NCBI GenBank assembly: GCA_947594675.1
Contig: CANQEF010000002.1
Location: 1 to 37,110 of the forward strand
DNA length: 37,110 bases
Direction: 5' to 3'
From: an uncultured Bacilli bacterium
Lineage (GTDB): Bacteria > Bacillota_I > Bacilli_A > RF39 > UBA660
In this document: positions 1-7,744 of the stretch, piece by piece
Layout of the letters: every line of letters begins with the position of its first letter
Position numbering within the stretch: the first letter of the stretch is position 1
Notes under the pieces: model-generated
The model's input: the letters and a program-made list of their open reading frames with translations, nothing else
Databases searched by the model: none
Told to the model about the DNA's origin: nothing
Position numbers and translations under genes: made by a program

Positions 1-1506
1 TATCCACACCCACATGGTATTGATATCAGTCATTGGAATAACTTCTTCAGCTTGCGCATTTAGGTAATTACTCCTAGTATTAATAGTTTTAAAGTCATAT
101 TCAAAAAGCAAATTATCTCTTTTTATATTATTACTAGTAATTTCTTCTTCAGTAATTGCTCTATCATAAAGACCAACATATGAAACTGAGATATTTGCTG
201 GTGCCCAGCGCTGATTATTAGGTTGTGGATTTTCTCCTATATAAAATGGCATAGCTGATGTTTTTATGTTAGCATATTTATCAAAAGTGTTTTCATAATT
301 TAATATTTTTGTTCCGTCATTTAATTGCATTTTTATATTTTGACCATCATAAGTTGCGATAATTTCATACCATTTATTGGTTTCTATAGAATCTGATATT
401 AGGCCTTTATATTCACTACCATCATGAATACGAAAATAAACTTTTTTGTCCGAACGTACATCAAGTAGAATACCTGCTGTTTCTTGATTTCCCAAAATGT
501 TGAATTGAGACGTTGTCGGATAGCTTTCTAATTTAAATCTTATTTTAGCAGAAAAACTATTTTTAAAATCATAATTAGCTAGACCACAATCTATGTAATC
601 ATCTACTCCATCGAAATAAGCCTCGCTATTAGAAAGTGTCGCTGCATGGACTGCTCCGTTATTACCATTTCCTGATAGATCTTGCATAGTATTTTCATAA
701 ACTGTTACGGCATTTGCCCATTTTTGATTAGTATAGTCATACCAGTTATTATTTAAATTATTTATATCAGCTTTTCGCCACTGGCCTATTCCTTCATCAT
801 AATATACTGGAATCATATCGCCATTTAAAACTGGAGCATTAGGCTCTGTTATTGGTGTTTCTAATACTTCTCCATTTTGTCCTGTTGTTGGGGTTCCACC
901 TTCCGTTAAATCTTTTTTATTTTCAAAGATAAATTCTCTATCTAAACCTTTGATAGTTACTTCTTCTTTTGGCACTTCCTGAGCATCACTTGTAAATGTT
1001 ACTCTTAAAGTAACCGTTTCTTTTTCATTTGGTTCCAACGTATCTATCTCATCAAATAATGTTCCACTATTAATTAGAGTTTGGCCATAATCTACTTCAT
1101 AGGTAATATAGTCTTTCAATATTTTCTCATCATTTTCCTTAGTTAGACCTTTTCCTTCAAAAGTTAAATTAGTACTTTTTCCTATTACATCAGTTAAACT
1201 GGCTGATAATGTACCTATATTTTGAATAGGTATCGTAAAGATACATGAATCTCCTGGTAGTTTAAATTGAGCTGATAATCCTGTAATAGATGTTTTATCT
1301 ATAGTACCAATATCACAAACTGCTTTTCCTTTAGAATCAATAGTCTTATCTTTTTCTAGGAAAACGACATCCCACTTTTCTCCTGAAATTTGTGCTGTAC
1401 CATTAATAGATAAACGAGAAGAAATTGTGGCATATGCTATAGTTAAAAATAATAGCAGAAAGCATAAAGATAAAATAGTTAATATTTTGGTTTTTCTATT
1501 ATCCAT
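1..1506 (-). CDS. Membrane-anchored surface protein with LamG-like domain (partial, C-terminus outside window)
   Basis: The reading frame stays open from an ATG at 1506 to the left edge (502 codons, no stop). A GGTGG Shine-Dalgarno precedes the ATG. The N-terminus is short and basic (MDNRKTK) and is followed by a hydrophobic segment at about residues 8-27, so the protein is exported or membrane anchored. Next come beta-rich segments (about 30-200), then a module containing NAPVLNGDMIPVYYDE (about 225-270). This is followed by a concanavalin-like LamG domain (about 275-480) with motifs such as YFDGVDDYIDCG and WYEIIATYDG. The last visible residues, TMWVWI, match a segment of the 25106-27871 protein (TMWVWIPRYSY), so the missing part probably continues in the same way. 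LamG domains commonly bind glycans or proteins; the ligand here is unknown. Partial only because of the window edge. Confidence 0.85.
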   Translation of the reverse strand, partial: MDNRKTKILTILSLCFLLLFLTIAYATISSRLSINGTAQISGEKWDVVFLEKDKTIDSKGKAVCDIGTIDKTSITGLSAQFKLPGDSCIFTIPIQNIGTLSASLTDVIGKSTNLTFEGKGLTKENDEKILKDYITYEVDYGQTLINSGTLFDEIDTLEPNEKETVTLRVTFTSDAQEVPKEEVTIKGLDREFIFENKKDLTEGGTPTTGQNGEVLETPITEPNAPVLNGDMIPVYYDEGIGQWRKADINNLNNNWYDYTNQKWANAVTVYENTMQDLSGNGNNGAVHAATLSNSEAYFDGVDDYIDCGLANYDFKNSFSAKIRFKLESYPTTSQFNILGNQETAGILLDVRSDKKVYFRIHDGSEYKGLISDSIETNKWYEIIATYDGQNIKMQLNDGTKILNYENTFDKYANIKTSAMPFYIGENPQPNNQRWAPANISVSYVGLYDRAITEEEITSNNIKRDNLLFEYDFKTINTRSNYLNAQAEEVIPMTDINTMWVWI

Positions 1507-1767
1507 TTTTCCACCACCGATCGATTATTCCCACCTTATACTATTAACAAGTATAACAAAAACTATTGTTTATAAACTACTGGTCAATCATCCAGTATAG
1601 TCTGTTAAATTCTACTAATATTATTTCCAAAAATTTTAAATTTATTAAAAACAAAAAATGTGGAGTTTTTTCACAATTTAATCTCACACTTTTCTTGTTT
1701 TTTAACTTATGAAAGCAGTTACAAACATAGCACGCTTTTGCTCTATATAGTCACTGATACTATTATG

Positions 1768-2043
1768 TCAATAAATTTTTCTAAGCATTATAGTTTCATC
1801 AAATTCCAAATTTCTAGTGTAACTATTCTTTCTAGAATAGCTTGTCCATTTTTCCCTTAATATCTTACTATGTTTAATTACATTTAAATTTACAATCAAA
1901 TCTGCATTAAATTCTCTTTTTTCAAAAGTTTTCTCTACTGCACCTCTAAACTTAGTTCTATTAATTTTATTGAATTTAAATTTATGAATTAAATAAATAT
2001 CATAATAATCTTTCATCCTACTCTTTGAATGTAGTATAGGCAC
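1768..2043 (-). pseudogene. AbiEii-family toxin, C-terminal fragment (split gene)
   Basis: The fragment encodes SRMKDYYDIYLIHKF, then KFRGAVEKTFEKREF and EKWTSYSRKNSY. This is the conserved C-terminal half of AbiEii/DUF1814 nucleotidyltransferase-like toxins (R-M-K-D-x-Y-D-I motif followed by a helical region). It lacks everything upstream, including the nucleotidyltransferase core. The upstream part of an AbiEii protein lies on the same strand at 7745-7993 and ends exactly where this piece begins; the two share the bases that encode SRM. Joining them through one copy of the shared 11 bp restores one reading frame. The first codons (GTG CCT ATA CTA CAT TCA AAG) belong to the inserted DNA. No independent ribosome binding site is evident. 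Non-functional as it stands. Confidence 0.8.
2012..2022. repeat. Left 11-bp direct repeat at island boundary
   Basis: TTCATCCTACT, identical to 7782-7792; the neighbouring bases differ on both sides. On the minus strand it encodes S-R-M of the AbiEii RMKDYYDI motif. Confidence 0.75.
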
Positions 2044-2063
2044 TTTTCTATTTTTCCCTTTAT

Positions 2064-2104
2064 TTATAAGGGTTTGCGTGTGGTCTGATACAGACCTGTT
2101 TTTT
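2064..2104 (+). repeat. Structured noncoding repeat, unit 1
   Basis: The box TTATAAGGGTTTGC (2064-2077) is followed by a perfect hairpin GGTCTG-ATA-CAGACC (2082-2096) and a T run. The same box, followed by a hairpin of different sequence and another T run, recurs 120 bp downstream. Hairpin plus T run resembles a rho-independent terminator, so each unit could end a short RNA. Function unknown. Confidence 0.5.
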
Positions 2105-2183
2105 AACTATTTAGAATAATTTTTTTTAAAAGTTTAACTTATAAGTTTACTTGAGTTTTTTGAAACTATATTAAATTCTTATT

Positions 2184-2229
2184 TTATAAGGGTTTGCAAG
2201 GTGTGTTCTAACACAACCTATATTTTTTT
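2184..2229 (+). repeat. Structured noncoding repeat, unit 2
   Basis: This is the second copy of TTATAAGGGTTTGC (2184-2197). It is followed by an imperfect hairpin AGGTGTGTT-CT-AACACAACCT (2199-2219, one bulged A) and a run of seven T (2223-2229). The arms differ from unit 1 but pairing is kept, which suggests that structure is what is conserved. It lies about 230 bp upstream of the AAA+ gene. The rest of 2230-2380 is AT-rich with no gene seen. Confidence 0.5.
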
Positions 2230-2382
2230 CATTTTTTATTTATTGTTTTAGGTTATTGCAAATTTTACAACAATTGAAATTTAATTATTTATTTTCAATT
2301 TGTTTGGTTTCATCTTTATATTGGTAGTTAAGTGCATTTTTATTTGATGTAACATTTTTTGTTTTAAATTTATAGTAAAGTA

Positions 2383-2411
2383 TTGCAAAATTCGGCGTTT
2401 TCTATTATAAT
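2383..2411 (+). promoter_or_regulatory. Promoter of the AAA+/VWA operon
   Basis: TTGCAA (2383-2388), 17-nt spacer, TATAAT (2406-2411). Transcription would start near 2418, about 40 nt before the ATG at 2460, which is preceded by AAGGGGG. A TATTGCAAA stretch also occurs about 130 bp upstream and might be an operator half. Confidence 0.75.
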
Positions 2412-2459
2412 AAACGATACATTTTGAGGACTACTTATCAAAATTAAGGGGGCAAAAAT

Positions 2460-3635
2460 ATGGAAAGACAAAATGCTTATAACTTTATATTTAATGAAGT
2501 TTCAGAAGAAGATATTATTAAAGGTGCTATTCAAAGTGGAGTTGCTGTTTTTTTGCATGGACGTTCTAGCGAAGGAAAAAGTGCAAGAGTAAAACAATTT
2601 GATCCAGATTGTGAAGTTATTTATTTAAGAAATGCAATTCCAGAAAGCTTAAATGGGAAAAGTGTATATGTTCAACCAATAACCAAAAGAATTGAAGTAC
2701 CTGTTGCTAAAACTATCATAAACCCAAATACAAAAGAAGAAGAAATCATTCAAAAATTTGAATATCAAGATGTTATTGTTAAAGATGGATATATGCTTGA
2801 TGTAAAACCTACTTGGCTAGTAAATTTAGAAGAAAGATGTAAGGCAGAACCAGATAAAATCCATGTTGTTTTCTTTGATGAGCTAACTAATGCACTTCAT
2901 GCTATTCAAGGTATGGCTTTCAATATTATTTTGGACAGAGAAGTAAATGGAAAATGGAAATTACCTGATAATGCAAGAATTGTAGCAGCCGGTAACGATT
3001 TAAGCGACTCAATGGCTGCTACTACATTAGCAGAGCCGTTATTTAATCGTTTTGCTCATGTTTATATTGAAACTACACTAGACTCTTGGCTAAATTGGGC
3101 AAAAACACCAAAGAAATCATATCAAAGACTGGACTATATTGAAGAACCTGAATATGAAATGCCAATTCATCCTGCAATATATGCTTTTTTAACTTTAAAG
3201 GGCAGAAGTGGTCGTAATGTTTTAAGAACTCAATATGATGGTATTAAACCAAATGCTGATCCAAGAAAATGGGAAATGGCTTCTAAAATGTTATATGCAA
3301 CTAGACAACCTGAAATGATTCGTTCTTTAGTTGGGGATGGACTAGCAAAAGAATTTGTTGAGTTCTGTAAAATGAAGATTATTAGTTTAGAAGATGTTAT
3401 TTTGGGTAATTATAAATCAAGTGATTATCAATGTGATTTATCACAAAAATATATTACTGCTTTATCATTATCACAAGTCGATGAAGAAAATGTAAAAGTT
3501 GTTAGAGAATTTGTTAAAAAAATGGGTATGGAAATATTAACTGTATTTGATGAATTTTGGGCAAAGGGTAATCCAAAACGAGAAAAACAATTAGAAGATA
3601 TGCGTTCGTTTGGATTATCTTGGAGAACTAAATAA
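2460..3635 (+). CDS. MoxR-like AAA+ ATPase
   Basis: This 391-aa protein has a complete AAA+ core: Walker A GRSSEGKS (34-41), Walker B VVFFDE (136-141), sensor-1 Asn in AAGND (179), and an arginine finger in LFNRF (Arg197), followed by a C-terminal helical region. The layout fits the MoxR branch (COG0714), whose members typically work with VWA-domain partners encoded next door, as remodelling ATPases that use ATP to load or open a partner. The partner here is probably the metallopeptidase-VWA protein two genes downstream. The start is the ATG with AAGGGGG 7 nt upstream; the stop overlaps the next ATG by one base (TAATG), indicating translational coupling. First gene of the operon on the inserted island. 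Cytoplasmic. The substrate is unknown. Confidence 0.85.
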   Translation: MERQNAYNFIFNEVSEEDIIKGAIQSGVAVFLHGRSSEGKSARVKQFDPDCEVIYLRNAIPESLNGKSVYVQPITKRIEVPVAKTIINPNTKEEEIIQKFEYQDVIVKDGYMLDVKPTWLVNLEERCKAEPDKIHVVFFDELTNALHAIQGMAFNIILDREVNGKWKLPDNARIVAAGNDLSDSMAATTLAEPLFNRFAHVYIETTLDSWLNWAKTPKKSYQRLDYIEEPEYEMPIHPAIYAFLTLKGRSGRNVLRTQYDGIKPNADPRKWEMASKMLYATRQPEMIRSLVGDGLAKEFVEFCKMKIISLEDVILGNYKSSDYQCDLSQKYITALSLSQVDEENVKVVREFVKKMGMEILTVFDEFWAKGNPKREKQLEDMRSFGLSWRTK

Positions 3636-4036
3636 TGAATAAATTAGATACCAACTATTTAAAAGAATATTTAAAAGCTAATATTTGCCCAATATTAATA
3701 GAGGATTTACCTTTAGACATATTTGATAAAGCGATAATTTTGAATAATAATTGTGATGTAAACGAATTAAATGGACATTATGATGGCATAGATTTTTTGC
3801 CACCAAAATGGTATAAGGAATTATTAGAAAAAAGTACAACAACTATGTCATTATTAATAATTAGAGATTTAAATCAATTACCTATAAATGAGCAATCAAA
3901 ATTTAATGAAATTCTAAAATATAGAAAAATTAGTACATTTAAATTACCATCAAATTGTAGAATAATAGTTTCTTGTAATGACATTGATAAGTATCCAATA
4001 TCTGAAGATGTATATAGTTTACTTGCACATATATAG
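3635..4036 (+). CDS. Miniature AAA+-like protein lacking the P-loop
   Basis: This 133-aa protein can be aligned by eye with the ATPase encoded just upstream. DVNELNGHYDGIDFLPPKWY corresponds to the ESLNG...PTWL region. MSLLIIRDLNQLP (71-83) matches the Walker B strand but has Asp-Leu where Asp-Glu is needed. FKLPSNCRIIVSCND (102-116) matches LPDNARIVAAGND. Its end, SLLAHI, matches FNRFAHV without the arginine finger. The Walker A segment is missing (LIEDLPLDIFDK instead). It is therefore unlikely to hydrolyse ATP and may be a structural or regulatory subunit, derived from the partner by duplication and shrinkage. An independent ancestor cannot be excluded. The ATG overlaps the upstream stop by one base; the next gene starts 10 nt downstream. 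Confidence 0.65.
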   Translation: MNKLDTNYLKEYLKANICPILIEDLPLDIFDKAIILNNNCDVNELNGHYDGIDFLPPKWYKELLEKSTTTMSLLIIRDLNQLPINEQSKFNEILKYRKISTFKLPSNCRIIVSCNDIDKYPISEDVYSLLAHI

Positions 4037-4046
4037 GAGCTAAATT

Positions 4047-5345
4047 ATGAGTGTAGATATTAAAAATATAAAGAAAAATTTAATTAATAGATACCCATTT
4101 TTTGGAAGCATAATTGATAGTATGGAATACATTAAAACACAAAATTGTACAAGTAATGGTGTTCCTACTGCTGGAACAAATGGAAAAACAATTTATTATC
4201 ATCCTGATATAGATAAATTAAGTGAAAAACAACAATTATTTCTTTTTGCTCATGAAATTTGTCATGTTGCTTTTGAACATAAAAAAAGAGGTGAAGGTAA
4301 AGATCCAAAAATTTGGAATTATGCTACTGATGCTGTAATAAATGCTCATTTAAAAAAAGATGGGTTAGAATTAATTGATAATGTAGTAGATTTGCCTTGG
4401 GCTATTAAATATGATGCCGAAGAAGTATATGAAAGATTATTAAAGGAAAGCAAGAAAAATGAAGAAGAGTTTAAAAATGGTGGACATGATGATCATGATT
4501 TATGGAACGAAGATACTTTAAGTAATAATGATTCTCCTATTGATGAAGTAACTAAAAAATTTGCTGAAATGAAAGAAAAAGAAGTATTAAGCGATAAAGA
4601 TAAACAAAAAGTTAAGAAAATATTACAAGAGGTCAAAAAAGCAATCGAGAAATATAAAAGTCAAAGTAAAAAAGGTTTATCTAAACAAAGCGGAATTGGT
4701 ATTGAAGCAGGTAGTACAACAAATGAGGAAACAGTTAAATTTGATAATATTGGATTTGTCTATCCTCTAGTTAATTGGCCTTTGATATTAAAAAGACCTA
4801 CTGAAATAGTAGAACTTGATTGGTCTTATAGAAATGCTTCTTTAGAAGATGGAGTAATGCTATCCCATTTAGACGAAAGTTTGCATGTTTTGCAACATTT
4901 AACTGAAATTGTTTTAGATACAAGTGGTTCTATTGATGATGAGTTATTAAAAACCTTTTTAAGAGAATGTAAAAATATTCTTAATTTTTCAAAACTAAAA
5001 GTTGGATGTTTTGATACTAAATTCTATGGTTTTACTGAAATAAGAACTATATCTGACATAGAACGACTTACATTTAAAGGTAGAGGTGGAACAGATTTTG
5101 ATGCTGCTATAAATGCTTTTACGGAAACTGCGAATAATAAAGTAATTTTTACTGACGGAGAGGCTTATATGCCAAGTAAAAAAATTGATGCAATATGGAT
5201 TGTTTTTGGTGATGAAGAGATTCATCCAAATGGTGGGAAAGTTATTTATATTGATAAAAAAAGATTAGATGAAGCAATGGGACGAAATCAAACATTAGAG
5301 TCTAGTCAAGATAATAATATCCTAATTAGGAGTGTTAGGAGGTAA
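4047..5345 (+). CDS. COG3864/DUF2201-type metallopeptidase with C-terminal VWA-like domain
   Basis: This 432-aa protein has two domains. The N-terminal part (about 1-135) carries the zinc-peptidase motif HEICH (69-73) in LFAHEICHVAFEH and a conserved NYATDAVIN (91-99) that often supplies further ligands in this family. A charged, probably helical linker (about 135-225) follows. The C-terminal part is VWA-like: MIDAS motif DTSGS (291-295), GRGGTD (345-350) and FTDGEA (368-373). Such proteins (DUF2201_N plus DUF2201) are regularly encoded beside MoxR-like ATPases, as here. The expected role is an ATPase-controlled metal-binding adaptor or peptidase; the target is unknown. AGGAG lies 7 nt before the ATG. 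All expected motif residues are present, so it looks intact. Third gene of the island operon. Confidence 0.85.
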   Translation: MSVDIKNIKKNLINRYPFFGSIIDSMEYIKTQNCTSNGVPTAGTNGKTIYYHPDIDKLSEKQQLFLFAHEICHVAFEHKKRGEGKDPKIWNYATDAVINAHLKKDGLELIDNVVDLPWAIKYDAEEVYERLLKESKKNEEEFKNGGHDDHDLWNEDTLSNNDSPIDEVTKKFAEMKEKEVLSDKDKQKVKKILQEVKKAIEKYKSQSKKGLSKQSGIGIEAGSTTNEETVKFDNIGFVYPLVNWPLILKRPTEIVELDWSYRNASLEDGVMLSHLDESLHVLQHLTEIVLDTSGSIDDELLKTFLRECKNILNFSKLKVGCFDTKFYGFTEIRTISDIERLTFKGRGGTDFDAAINAFTETANNKVIFTDGEAYMPSKKIDAIWIVFGDEEIHPNGGKVIYIDKKRLDEAMGRNQTLESSQDNNILIRSVRR

Positions 5346-5355
5346 GGTAATATTT

Positions 5356-7287
5356 ATGAAGAAAGTAAGTTCAGTAATTGAAGAAAAAAATGTTTATGAC
5401 TTAGAAATATTAATTAGAGATACTGCATTAATGAAATCAGTTACAGGAAAAAAAGGATTAATTAATATTAAAACTAATGAAATTGTTGGAAGTTTTGATA
5501 AATTTCATACTATTTATAGTCCCGATGATAATTTTTACTTTCAAGAAAAAGAAGTTGAAGATGAAAGCAAAGATTATTTTAAAGGAAAAAAATACGTTAG
5601 AATTTATGATGCTTTGCATGAAAAAATGGTTGTAGATGGTTGGTTAGTAGTTAATCAAATAGATAGTTATTATCGTCTTGCAATTTTACAAAATCCAAAC
5701 ACCAAAAAATATCATTTATTTCATGAGAACAAATATAGAACAGCTTTAAATATATTTGATAATGAATACGATGATATACACCCCTTATACTATTATTATG
5801 GTGAGGAGTATTTAACACTAACAAAGGATGGAAAAAAAGCTATTTACTATACTAAAAAAGGTTTTACTACACCTTTTGAATATGATGATATAGAAAGAAT
5901 TGGAGAAGCAACAATATTTACACAAGGAAAATATAAATTCTTTACTTGCTTAAAAGATTCTAAAGAAAATGAAATAAAAAGCCCATTATTTGAAGAAATC
6001 AGTTGTGATAAAAAGAATCATACATTATTGTATTGTAAAAGAGGTAATTTAATTGCAATCTATTACATAGAGCAAGAGCACTGTAGATTATTATTTACTG
6101 CTCCAGTGTGTGATGATATTAAATGTGTAAGAAGTATTGGTAGATCTTGGTATAGTAGATTAGCATCCAAATATATATTTTTAGCACAGAAAGATAATAA
6201 ATATGGATTATTGTTAGGAGTTGTTGGTAAAGATGAAGAAAATGAAGTTCCTTGCAAATCACTTGTAAATATAGAATATGACGGAATCGAGTATAAAGAT
6301 GGAGATTATTTTCTTAATAAAGATGGTAAACAAGGAATATTTACAAGAAGTTCCAAGAAAGGCTATTTAATAAATGCAAAATATGATAAAGTAATTCCTA
6401 TTTATGATAGTTATTTTTATGAATTATATAATGGCGAAAGTTGTAATATTGTTTTACTTGCTAATAATACCCAATCCCCAATAATAAGTGATTGTAAAAT
6501 AATTAAAAATGTTGGTAGCGCTGTAATATTTGAAAAAGATGGATTTAAAGGTATTTTTTGGGCATTAGAAGACAACAAACATCTTATATTAGATACTTAT
6601 GATGATGTAGAATATTTAGGTTCTAGTTATTATTTAGTAACAAAAAATGGAAAAAAAGGTATTCTTCATGATACTGAAACTATTATTGAACCAAAATATA
6701 AATCAATTGAAATAAATGGTTATCATGAATATAAAAATTTAGATTTTCTATCTTATGCTGAAACATTATATTTTGCTCTAAAAATAGCAGACGGACAATA
6801 TGAGTTAGCAAAATATAAAAAAGGAAAATATATGAAATATTTGAATGGACAAGGTTTCAATGATATAAAACTTTACGATCATATAATGGTTTTTAGAGAT
6901 CAAAATAATGCTTATGTTTATAGTTATAATGAAGAGTTATTAAAAACTTATCCTTCAACTGTTGAAATAAGTACAACTACTATTACTAGAGGTAGAGATA
7001 AAATTGATTTATATTTAGTTGATGGTGTTTATTATATGTATAAAAATGAAAAATTTGAAGAAGTACCTGTTGAAGATTGTGAATTATATGTTACTACATA
7101 TGAGAGTGAATACGGAACAGTAGTTGTAAGTAGTTATGATAAACAAAAACATGATGAAATATGTCAACAAATAGAAGATGGTGGAGAGGAAAATCTTGAT
7201 AACACATTCATGTCAATTTATGAAAAAAATCCGACATTAGTGAAAAAGTTAAGTCCGAATAAAAAAAGTAACCCTAATAGTCAATAA
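5356..7287 (+). CDS. WG-repeat-like protein of the ATPase/VWA operon
   Basis: I place the start at the ATG at 5356 (MKKVSSVIEE), because an in-frame GTG at 5332 lies upstream of the AGGAGG at 5337-5342. The product is 643 aa with no signal peptide or membrane segment. Its body has recurring units of the form GKKGI-x-hydrophobic strand-(x)n-YDDI, for example KKGLINIKTNEIVGSFDKF, KYGLLLGV, GKQGIFTRSSKKG and GKKGILHDTETIIEPKYKS. These resemble degenerate WG repeats (KYGfin...YDei), which probably fold into a beta-rich repeat scaffold for binding. It follows the VWA gene by about 10 nt and ends at a terminator, so it completes the four-gene unit. By position it may be the recognition or substrate-binding component; this is inference. 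Confidence 0.7.
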   Translation: MKKVSSVIEEKNVYDLEILIRDTALMKSVTGKKGLINIKTNEIVGSFDKFHTIYSPDDNFYFQEKEVEDESKDYFKGKKYVRIYDALHEKMVVDGWLVVNQIDSYYRLAILQNPNTKKYHLFHENKYRTALNIFDNEYDDIHPLYYYYGEEYLTLTKDGKKAIYYTKKGFTTPFEYDDIERIGEATIFTQGKYKFFTCLKDSKENEIKSPLFEEISCDKKNHTLLYCKRGNLIAIYYIEQEHCRLLFTAPVCDDIKCVRSIGRSWYSRLASKYIFLAQKDNKYGLLLGVVGKDEENEVPCKSLVNIEYDGIEYKDGDYFLNKDGKQGIFTRSSKKGYLINAKYDKVIPIYDSYFYELYNGESCNIVLLANNTQSPIISDCKIIKNVGSAVIFEKDGFKGIFWALEDNKHLILDTYDDVEYLGSSYYLVTKNGKKGILHDTETIIEPKYKSIEINGYHEYKNLDFLSYAETLYFALKIADGQYELAKYKKGKYMKYLNGQGFNDIKLYDHIMVFRDQNNAYVYSYNEELLKTYPSTVEISTTTITRGRDKIDLYLVDGVYYMYKNEKFEEVPVEDCELYVTTYESEYGTVVVSSYDKQKHDEICQQIEDGGEENLDNTFMSIYEKNPTLVKKLSPNKKSNPNSQ

Positions 7288-7306
7288 GATTACTAGGGTT
7301 TTACTT
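7270..7306 (+). terminator. Terminator of the island operon
   Basis: AACCCTAATAG (7270-7280) pairs with CTAGGGTT (7293-7300), and T-rich sequence follows. The stop codon of the WG-repeat gene (7285-7287) lies in the loop. Confidence 0.7.
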
Positions 7307-7371
7307 TGTCTATTTATTCATTAATGAATAACAATAATCATAAATATATAAATGATTATTAATTTCTTTAT

Positions 7372-7704
7372 TTATATTTTTATCTTTGAAGTCGTTTCAT
7401 AAATATTAAATAACATCTCAATAGAAAATTTCTTTTTTTCTATTTCAGTTAGTTCTAAATACTTGGCTGACAAAAATAATAAATGCTTATATTTAGCAAA
7501 ATTAACAATTGTTTTACTATAATTTGAATCTAAATTATTTAAAACTTCTTTTAAAATAATAATTATATCTTTAATATTAAAGTTAATATAAAAGTTTTTA
7601 TTTTCTAATAAGTATATTGCTAATCTTAATTTATCAATATTCTTTAAATTATCAAACAAATCTAATAAATCAATTACTTTATTTGTATTAATATCTAATA
7701 ACAT
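7372..7704 (-). CDS. Small hypothetical protein at right end of island
   Basis: This 110-aa protein (MLLDINTNKVIDLLDLFDNL...) is rich in Ile, Leu, Asn and Lys, with a heptad-like spacing of hydrophobic residues that suggests an all-helical fold. I recognise no family. An excellent Shine-Dalgarno (AAAGAGGTAAAAT before the ATG) supports a real gene. It is convergent with the island operon and starts about 77 bp inside the right boundary repeat, so it appears to be cargo. A role with the ATPase/VWA genes or as an accessory regulator is possible but unsupported. Confidence 0.55.
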   Translation of the reverse strand: MLLDINTNKVIDLLDLFDNLKNIDKLRLAIYLLENKNFYINFNIKDIIIILKEVLNNLDSNYSKTIVNFAKYKHLLFLSAKYLELTEIEKKKFSIEMLFNIYETTSKIKI

Positions 7705-7744
7705 ATTTTACCTCTTTCTTTAATATATTTTAGTTATAAGTTAC

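Noticed and set aside
1660..1860. A 66-codon plus-strand frame
   Set aside because: It overlaps the AbiEii fragment on the other strand, lacks a Shine-Dalgarno and has no recognisable composition of a real protein.
2064..2229. CRISPR or type III toxin-antitoxin RNA repeats
   Set aside because: There are only two units, 120 bp apart and with different hairpins, no cas gene and no ToxN-like gene nearby; kept only as unexplained structured repeats.
2044..2459. Retron-type noncoding RNA
   Set aside because: No reverse transcriptase is encoded anywhere in the window.
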